Source: Fibrobacterales bacterium (GTDB lineage: Bacteria > Fibrobacterota > Fibrobacteria > Fibrobacterales > Fibrobacteraceae). Taken from it: a stretch of DNA of 6,425 bases. The notes under the pieces are model-generated. The model worked only from the letters and a program-made list of their open reading frames with translations, was not told where the DNA came from and ran no database searches. The position numbers and the translations under genes are program-made. Below, one piece after another: positions 1-3,586 of this stretch (the stretch's first letter is position 1; each line of letters starts with the position of its first letter). The DNA is taken from the NCBI GenBank assembly GCA_025997455.1, contig BNUP01000124.1, positions 1-6,425 of the forward strand, given 5' to 3'.

Positions 1-2
1 GC

Positions 3-386
3 GTATTCAAGAATTTGTTCGATGTCGCCGAAGTTGCAAATTTTACCGATGCTGAAATGCTCGCTTATGAAGAGAGTCTAAAAGTTTATCGCGATTTAAT
101 AAATGTGGTAGATACTGCAAAGAGCAAAGGCAGAAAGAAGGGTTTGGAAGAAGGCTTGGCTAGGGGATTAGCAAAGGGTTTAGCCAAAGGACTTGCCGAA
201 GGTTTGGCTAAGGGCAGAGTCGAAGGACGAACGGAAGGTTTGGAAAAAGGACGAGCAGAAGGCGAACTTGCAGGTGAGGCTCGAACTAAGCAAAAGATAG
301 TTCAAGCGATGAAAAAAGAAGGTGTGTCAATTGACATAATCGCAAAGATAACCGGACTATCCGAGTTTGAAATCAAAAAAATATAA
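3..386 (+). CDS. PD-(D/E)XK nuclease-family transposase (Rpn-like), C-terminal part, 5'-truncated by window edge
   Basis: The frame is open to the left edge, so the gene begins outside the window; the TTG at 15 lies inside it (upstream codons read V-F-K-N-L-F-D) and need not be the start. What remains is the tail of the family: the 'xxxFTDAEMLAYEESLKVYRDL' type helical segment, then a tract in which 13 glycines recur exactly every fourth residue (units GLAK, GLAE, GRVE, GRTE), then a closing helix-turn-helix-like stretch (GVSIDIIAKITGLSEFEIKKI). The same ending (AEGELAGE plus 'GLS..EIK.') is found in the protein at 2370-3233, so the two are paralogues. The nuclease core and its catalytic residues are outside the window and cannot be judged. 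Proteins of this family are predicted DNA endonucleases, some linked to recombination (Rpn); actual transposition is not shown here. Confidence 0.85.
   Translation, partial: VFKNLFDVAEVANFTDAEMLAYEESLKVYRDLINVVDTAKSKGRKKGLEEGLARGLAKGLAKGLAEGLAKGRVEGRTEGLEKGRAEGELAGEARTKQKIVQAMKKEGVSIDIIAKITGLSEFEIKKI
129..278 (+). repeat. Coding tandem repeat with 12-bp period (Gly every fourth residue)
   Basis: Thirteen glycine codons follow each other at exact 12-bp steps, giving four-residue units such as GLAK, GLAE and GRVE. Several neighbouring units are near-identical in DNA (for example variants of GGTTTGGCTAAG), so unit number can change by slippage or unequal recombination without breaking the frame. 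The related protein at 2370-3233 has only about three such glycines, which shows that the tract length differs between paralogues. Such tracts are common in the tails of this family; they are predicted to be helical, role unknown. Confidence 0.85.
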
Positions 387-485
387 CAATCTAAAGTAAA
401 TGCAGATTTGAGTTAATTTTTGGTGCGTTCCAAAGAGGAGACTTGTTAATTAAACGGGGCGTTAAATCAGCAAGCCCGAACTTAC

Positions 486-501
486 GAGTGCTAAAGCACT
501 C
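486..501. repeat. Small hairpin GAGTGC-TAAA-GCACTC
   Basis: A perfect 6-bp inverted repeat with a four-base loop lies 100 bp after the stop codon of the first nuclease-family gene. No T-run follows, so it is not a classical intrinsic terminator. It is the first of a chain of hairpins that continues to 729. Confidence 0.6.
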
Positions 502-507
502 TTGCTA

Positions 508-531
508 CGAAAGCCAAACTTTTGGCTTTCG
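508..531. repeat. Strong perfect hairpin, 11-bp stem
   Basis: CGAAAGCCAAA (508-518) and TTTGGCTTTCG (521-531) are perfect reverse complements separated by two bases. It could form a very stable RNA stem-loop at the 3' end of transcripts from the first gene. Only two Ts follow the stem, so Rho-independent termination is doubtful; mRNA 3'-end protection or a REP-like role is possible. Confidence 0.65.
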
Positions 532-580
532 TTGGGAGGCGATTGGCGAGCACGGCGAACCTGCCCCCCGCCTATAGTAA

Positions 581-635
581 TCTCCGAAGAACTCCCTCAA
601 AACTTTACCTCATAAAACAAGGAGTTCTTCGGAGA
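581..635. repeat. Hairpin repeat copy 1a (arm type 'TCTCCGAAGAACTCC' on both sides)
   Basis: A perfect 15-bp inverted repeat, TCTCCGAAGAACTCC (581-595) against GGAGTTCTTCGGAGA (621-635), encloses a 25-base loop. The same core arms return at 685-729, 3469-3528 and 6359-6418, so this is a dispersed repeat family and not a chance palindrome. The stretch 586-676 is nearly identical to 3480-3569, with only a handful of substitutions and single-base indels. Confidence 0.85.
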
Positions 636-639
636 CGAC

Positions 640-675
640 GGCAACCCCTTAAATTTGCATAAAAACACGGTTGCC
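640..675. repeat. Satellite inverted repeat GGCAACC/GGTTGCC following hairpin copy 1a
   Basis: GGCAACC (640-646) pairs with GGTTGCC (669-675) around an AT-rich loop containing TTAAATTTGCATAAAA. The same module follows the hairpin of copy 2 (3533-3568, with one bulged G), at the same distance and with nearly the same loop. It therefore belongs to the repeat element and not just to this locus. Confidence 0.75.
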
Positions 676-684
676 AATGTCGCT

Positions 685-729
685 TAGTAGGCTCTGACGA
701 CCTCTTAACGAGTTCTTCAGAGCCTACTA
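685..729. repeat. Hairpin repeat copy 1b (arm type 'TAGTAGGCTCTGA...' on both sides)
   Basis: The left arm 685-704 and right arm 710-729 (reverse complement TAGTAGGCTCTGAAGAACTC) match at 18 of 20 positions around a 5-base loop. The inner core (GAAGAACTC) is shared with copy 1a, but the outer part is different (TAGTAGGCTCT versus TAGTAATCTCC). Two versions of the same family thus stand side by side in one intergenic region. Confidence 0.8.
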
Positions 730-812
730 TATAAAAAAACCGCCCACATAAAAATCTACATTCATATAGTGCCTCGATTATTTTTAATAGACTCTTACAT
801 GCTTGCGTTCCG

Positions 813-831
813 TATGTATTACGCATACATA
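813..831. repeat. Small palindrome TATGTAT-N5-ATACATA
   Basis: A perfect 7-bp inverted repeat with a five-base spacer lies about 95 bp before the acyltransferase start. It might be a protein-binding site or a small stem-loop; no T-run follows on the plus strand. Nothing else supports a function. Confidence 0.4.
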
Positions 832-923
832 AAAAATCCGCTACGAAACAGCAAGGGGCAGAATGTCGCATTGTTGCACGGGTATTGGGGGGCGGTGTTG
901 CAATATAACCGGACAGTAGTAAT

Positions 924-2051
924 ATGACAAATATGGAATTACAGTCTAAAACCATTGATTTTTTACGATTTCCGCTTGCAATTTTAGTTGTATGTGCTCA
1001 TTGTTGTTTGCCTCCAATTGATAATCTATCTATTATTAAAACGGTGAGCGATCAACTATCTGAAGTTGCCGTTGCTTCATTTTTTATGTTTTCCGGTTTT
1101 CTTTTCTTTAACAATATAAAATCAAAAACTTTTACAAATACTCTTTATATTCAAAAAATGTATGGTCGGGTAAAAACTTTACTGATCCCATACATATTAT
1201 GGAATGCAATTTCTATCATTCCATATATTATTATGAGATTTTTAGGTAAAACTAATGGGGGGGGGGGGGCAAGTGTTAAGTCTTTTTTAAATGAATTATC
1301 TAAAACCGGAATTAATATTTTTTGGAATTATATAGAGGTTCCACATATAACAATTCTTGGATCTAACTTCTACAGTTCATTCCCATTGCTTGGAACAACT
1401 TGGTTTATTAGAGATTTGATGATTGTATCTTTATTAACTCCGATTATATTTTATTTCATAAAATATACCCGTTTCTATGGACTGATATTAATTGGGGTGC
1501 TATATTATACAAAATTTTGGTTTTATATTCCGGGATTTTCTATTGAGGCGTTTTTCTTTTTCTCTTTGGGAGCATATTTTTCTATTCATCAAAAAAATAT
1601 AACGCTATTCTCTTTAAAATACTACCATTTATTTTTTGGCATTTCAGCAATAACATTCGTTTTTATTCTTTATTTTAATACTAATCAATACTCTCTATTC
1701 TTTTTTCCATTATTTATAATTTCTACGATTTTTTCTGCAATGGTAGTGAGTGCGTATTATGTTCAAAAAGGTAAATTGATGAGCCGTTTTTTTATAAACT
1801 CCTCCTTTTTCATTTATATGGCTCATGTACCGCTTTTGACTAATGGCTGTATATGGATATTGAAAAATATTTTTCCAATAACTCCTTTATTTTTGGTACT
1901 TCTGTATTTTATTGGAATTGTGCTCGTGATTTTTCTTTGTCTAACCTTTTATTATTTATTAAATCGATTTGTGCCAAATTTACTGAATATTTTTATGGGA
2001 TCAAGGCAGGTCACTCCCCAAAATATCAAAGTTCTTTATGGGACAAATTAG
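924..2051 (+). CDS. Acyltransferase family 3 integral membrane protein, with coding G13 tract
   Basis: The 375-residue product fits the acyltransferase-3 (OafA/WecH-like) family, usually about 330-400 residues. These inner-membrane enzymes transfer acetyl or other acyl groups to surface sugars. Visible marks are the N-terminal 'IDFLRFPLAILVVCAHC' segment with the conserved His (His26) at the end of helix 1, the basic 'GRVKTLLIPYILWN' stretch (81-94), 'TTWFIRDLMIVSLL' (158-171) and a late 'YMAHVPLL' (298-305). About ten hydrophobic helices span the chain (roughly 11-28, 48-63, 86-106, 160-178, 185-202, 206-222, 233-251, 256-280, 292-311, 320-346). The ATG at 924 gives the full helix 1; a second ATG lies at 933; ribosome-binding sequence is weak. 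Residues Gly112-Ala116, in a loop, are encoded by 13 consecutive G. The gene is visibly more AT-rich than the dxs-like gene, which suggests horizontal origin. The acceptor substrate cannot be told. Confidence 0.88.
   Translation: MTNMELQSKTIDFLRFPLAILVVCAHCCLPPIDNLSIIKTVSDQLSEVAVASFFMFSGFLFFNNIKSKTFTNTLYIQKMYGRVKTLLIPYILWNAISIIPYIIMRFLGKTNGGGGASVKSFLNELSKTGINIFWNYIEVPHITILGSNFYSSFPLLGTTWFIRDLMIVSLLTPIIFYFIKYTRFYGLILIGVLYYTKFWFYIPGFSIEAFFFFSLGAYFSIHQKNITLFSLKYYHLFFGISAITFVFILYFNTNQYSLFFFPLFIISTIFSAMVVSAYYVQKGKLMSRFFINSSFFIYMAHVPLLTNGCIWILKNIFPITPLFLVLLYFIGIVLVIFLCLTFYYLLNRFVPNLLNIFMGSRQVTPQNIKVLYGTN
1257..1269 (+). repeat. Homopolymeric G13 tract inside a coding region (probable phase-variation switch)
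   Basis: Thirteen Gs in a row sit in an otherwise AT-rich gene, at codons 112-116 of the acyltransferase. At 13 G the frame is open. Adding one G gives GGC AAG TGT TAA, a stop four codons after the tract; removing one gives CAA GTG TTA AGT CTT TTT TAA, a stop seven codons after it. Tracts of this kind change length by slipped-strand mispairing and switch genes on and off in many host-associated bacteria. The effect here is inferred, not observed. Confidence 0.85.
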
Positions 2052-2127
2052 AGAATTATACCATCCTCCGTCATAATATGAGAATCAAAATTGCAATCAT
2101 TGTGTAGCAATTTATAGCATTTGATGC

Positions 2128-2206
2128 ACTCGGCACACGCCGTGCTTGCTTGTTAATGGAATACTCGGCAGTGCAGGTTGGCTAGTGGGGAATGTGGAAC
2201 TCGGCA
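2128..2206. repeat. Three ACTCGGCA direct repeats at 35-36 bp spacing
   Basis: The octamer ACTCGGCA starts at 2128, 2163 and 2199. The second and third copies extend as ACTCGGCA(G/T)TGCA. The segments between are only loosely alike, so this is at most a strongly decayed tandem repeat of about 35 bp (five times seven), next to the heptamer array. Confidence 0.5.
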
Positions 2207-2221
2207 TTGCAAAAGTTGAAC

Positions 2222-2352
2222 GAGTAATGAGTAAAGAGTAGAGAGTAATAACTTTACACTTTTCACTTTCAACTTTACACTCTATTCCCCACACCCTACA
2301 CCCCTGCACCGCCGCGTTCTCCACACCCCACACCCTACACCCCATACCCCAC
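2222..2352. repeat. Degenerate tandem heptanucleotide array in three blocks
   Basis: A period of exactly 7 bp runs through this stretch, but the unit changes along it. At 2222-2249 the units are GAGTAAT, GAGTAAA, GAGTAGA, GAGTAAT. At 2251-2285 they are ACTTTAC, ACTTTTC, ACTTTCA, ACTTTAC, ACTCTAT. From 2293 and again at 2318-2352 they are ACCCTAC/ACCCCAC type. It resembles in style the heptanucleotide STRR repeats known from heterocystous cyanobacteria, though that is only a similarity of form. Related heptamers occur inside the next gene (2646-2715) and behind the tRNA (6342-6355). Confidence 0.85.
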
Positions 2353-2369
2353 TTTTCTACCTTCCCCCA

Positions 2370-3233
2370 ATGCCCACCTACTTAGACCCCAAAAACGATG
2401 TCCCCTTCAAAAAAATCTTTGTGGAGCACAAAGACCTGATGATGAGTTTTTTGAACTCACTCCTCCCGCTCCCAGACGACTGCGAAATTATAGATTTAGA
2501 ATACGAACCTGCCGAAATACTCCCCGAAAACCCTATGAGCAAAGACTCCTTTGTAGATGTCAAATGCTTTGACGAGAAAGGACGGCATTTTATAGTAGAA
2601 ATGCAGATGTATTGGAAAAAAGAATTATTACCGAAGCAAATTTTTGGGTATAGGGAATGGGGTATAGGGTCTGGGGAAAACGACCACACCACACACCCTA
2701 CACCCTACACCCCAAATTATGGTCTTGCAATACTAAACGATGTAATGAACAAAAATCACACTCACTATTACCACCGCTATCGAATGACGGAAGAAACGCA
2801 CTCGGAAGAGAAAATAAACGGCATAGATATAACGCTAATAGAACTTCCATTGTTCAAGCCGAGTTTGGACGGTCACCAAAAAATGAAGGACTTGTGGATA
2901 GAATTTTTAAAGGAAATTGGCGAGCAAACCAAAGAAGAAACAATTTCTCAAGCGTTAAAAGAGAATAAAATTATCTCGAAAGCATTGGATTTATGCCGAG
3001 AATACGCCTACACCGAAGAGGAACGGGCAGCCTACGATAAAGTTCATGAGGGTATCATATTTAGGGCAATGGAATTATCGGAAAGCAGAGCGGAGGGTGA
3101 GTTGGCAGGTGAGGTTCGAGGTAAAAAGGAGGCTCAATTAGCAATAGCCCGAAATCTCAAATCCCAAGGCGTGGCAGTTAGTGTTATTGTTGCCGCAACG
3201 GGTTTATCTGTAGACGAAATAAAAGCATTGTAA
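2370..3233 (+). CDS. PD-(D/E)XK nuclease-family transposase (Rpn-like) with a repeat insertion in its core
   Basis: The 287-residue product opens with the family's typical 'YLDPKNDVPFKKIFVEHKDLMMSFLNSLL', which supports the ATG at 2370. The nuclease signature is Asp63 (SFVDVKCFDEKGRHF) and Glu77-x-Gln79 (IVEMQ), the usual D...ExQ active site. The chain then departs from the family: residues 93-116 are encoded by heptamer repeats, and family-like sequence resumes at 'YGLAILNDV' (117-125). The normal segment, a helix with a 'YS.QL..GE.Y..LKPV' type pattern, seems to be missing. The rest looks normal: 'YYHRYRMT' (133-140), 'DITLIELPLF' (153-162), a helical region, a short glycine-every-four tail (243, 247, 251) and a closing 'GLSVDEIKAL'. 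The frame is intact, but loss of core structure may make the enzyme inactive. It is a paralogue of the gene at 3-386 and has no visible Shine-Dalgarno. Confidence 0.88.
   Translation: MPTYLDPKNDVPFKKIFVEHKDLMMSFLNSLLPLPDDCEIIDLEYEPAEILPENPMSKDSFVDVKCFDEKGRHFIVEMQMYWKKELLPKQIFGYREWGIGSGENDHTTHPTPYTPNYGLAILNDVMNKNHTHYYHRYRMTEETHSEEKINGIDITLIELPLFKPSLDGHQKMKDLWIEFLKEIGEQTKEETISQALKENKIISKALDLCREYAYTEEERAAYDKVHEGIIFRAMELSESRAEGELAGEVRGKKEAQLAIARNLKSQGVAVSVIVAATGLSVDEIKAL
2646..2715. repeat. Heptamer inverted-repeat element embedded in frame in the nuclease-family gene
   Basis: Left half: GGGTATA, GGGAATG, GGGTATA, GGGTCTG (2646-2673). Right half: ACCACAC, ACCCTAC, ACCCTAC, ACCCCAA (2688-2715). 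The halves are imperfect reverse complements around a short AAAACGACC centre, so the element can fold into a hairpin. The ACCCTAC units are the same as those in the intergenic array about 300 bp upstream. It codes for residues 93-116 without a stop and leaves both flanks in the same frame. Confidence 0.85.
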
Positions 3234-3311
3234 ACTATTCCTCAAAATATCACACAAAACCTGCAAAAAATAAAAAATGAAGAAAAAATGACAATGTCAA
3301 AAACGCATTCT

Positions 3312-3359
3312 ATCGGTAACTTCTATAAATTGCGTAAGCGATTGATAGAAGTTACCGAT
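3312..3359. repeat. Perfect 15-bp inverted repeat
   Basis: ATCGGTAACTTCTAT (3312-3326) and ATAGAAGTTACCGAT (3345-3359) are exact reverse complements with an 18-base loop. The stem can extend outward by CGC/GCG across a five-base bulge (3303-3305 with 3360-3362). It starts the hairpin chain behind the second nuclease-family gene, about 80 bp past its stop codon. Confidence 0.8.
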
Positions 3360-3360
3360 G

Positions 3361-3409
3361 CGACATGGGCGAACTATAAAAGAGTTGATTTTATGCGGGT
3401 TCGCCGTCG
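3361..3409. repeat. Interrupted inverted repeat CGAC..GGCGAAC / GTTCGCC.GTCG
   Basis: GGCGAAC (3368-3374) pairs with GTTCGCC (3399-3405), and the flanking CGAC (3361-3364) pairs with GTCG (3406-3409). It directly abuts the inverted repeats on both sides, so the three together would fold as adjacent stem-loops. GGCGAAC also appears in the first hairpin region (554-560) and in copy 2 (3533-3539). Confidence 0.65.
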
Positions 3410-3461
3410 CTTCTAAAAATCCTGTATTACCGAAAAATGATTTTGGATGGATTTTTAGAAG
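3410..3461. repeat. Perfect 13-bp inverted repeat
   Basis: CTTCTAAAAATCC (3410-3422) and GGATTTTTAGAAG (3449-3461) are exact reverse complements enclosing a 26-base loop that itself contains a partial CCGAAAA/TTTTGG pairing. It follows the previous inverted repeat without a gap. Confidence 0.75.
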
Positions 3462-3468
3462 TTCCCTA

Positions 3469-3528
3469 TAGTAGGCTCTGAAGAACTCCCCCAAACTTTA
3501 CCTCATAAAACAAGGAGTTCTTCGGAGA
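3469..3528. repeat. Hairpin repeat copy 2 (left arm GGCTCTGAA type, right arm TTCGGAGA type)
   Basis: Left arm 3469-3489 (TAGTAGGCTCTGAAGAACTCC) pairs over its inner 14 bases with GGAGTTCTTCGGAG (3514-3527), with one T-G wobble. The left arm is of the copy-1b type and the right arm of the copy-1a type, so this copy is a hybrid. Both copy 1a and copy 2 are preceded by CCTATAGTA. The loop is nearly identical to that of 596-620. Confidence 0.85.
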
Positions 3529-3532
3529 CGAT

Positions 3533-3568
3533 GGCGAACCACTTAAATTTGCATAAAACACGGTTGCC
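3533..3568. repeat. Satellite inverted repeat GGCGAACC/GGTTGCC following hairpin copy 2
   Basis: This is the second example of the module at 640-675. The left arm has an extra G that would bulge, and the loop with TTAAATTTGCATAAAA is conserved. It ends 18 bp short of the dxs-like stop codon. Confidence 0.7.
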
Positions 3569-3586
3569 ACCTTTTTAATGGAATTC

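Larger units (their letters stand above)
387..923. other. Gene-free 537-bp region rich in inverted repeats
   Basis: I see no convincing gene here on either strand. The region holds a series of inverted repeats: 486-501, 508-531, 537-573 (AGGCG/CGCCT ends), 581-635, 640-675, 685-729 and 813-831. A minus-strand reading frame at 605-955 exists but runs through these palindromes and has no recognisable domain. No clear sigma70 promoter could be matched upstream of the acyltransferase start at 924. Confidence 0.6.
2052..2369. other. Gene-free 318-bp region made largely of short repeats
   Basis: No gene is supported. The left part contains three copies of ACTCGGCA (2128, 2163, 2199) at 35-36 bp steps. 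The right part (2222-2352) is a degenerate heptamer array. No clear promoter or ribosome-binding site was found ahead of the start codon at 2370. A minus-strand frame across 2112-2345 merely reads through the repeats. Confidence 0.6.
3234..3586. other. Gene-free 353-bp region between convergent genes, a chain of inverted repeats
   Basis: No gene is supported. An AT-rich stretch (3234-3300) is followed by five inverted repeats in a row: 3312-3359, 3361-3409, 3410-3461, 3469-3528 and 3533-3568. This lies between the converging 3' ends of the nuclease-family gene and the dxs-like gene. A minus-strand frame at 3297-3494 runs through the palindromes. No T-tailed terminator was found for either gene. 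Confidence 0.6.

Noticed and set aside
508..531. Intrinsic terminator
   Set aside because: The stem is strong but only two Ts follow, and it is 120 bp after the stop codon; kept only as a hairpin.
605..955. Minus-strand reading frame of 116 codons
   Set aside because: It runs through the hairpin repeats, overlaps the acyltransferase start and has no recognisable domain or start signals.
1853..2107. Plus-strand reading frame overlapping the end of the acyltransferase
   Set aside because: It is a shadow in another frame of the membrane protein gene; the tail past 2051 alone is too short and has no features.
2128..2206. CRISPR array (short repeats at 35-36 bp spacing)
   Set aside because: The repeat is only eight bases, the spacers are partly alike, and there are no cas genes.
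2112..2345. Minus-strand frame with a GCRVWGxE-like repetitive protein
   Set aside because: The protein pattern is just the heptamer array translated; repeat units without stops give open frames by themselves.
3297..3494. Minus-strand reading frame of 65 codons
   Set aside because: It covers four palindromes and has no start signals or domain; better explained as repeat DNA.
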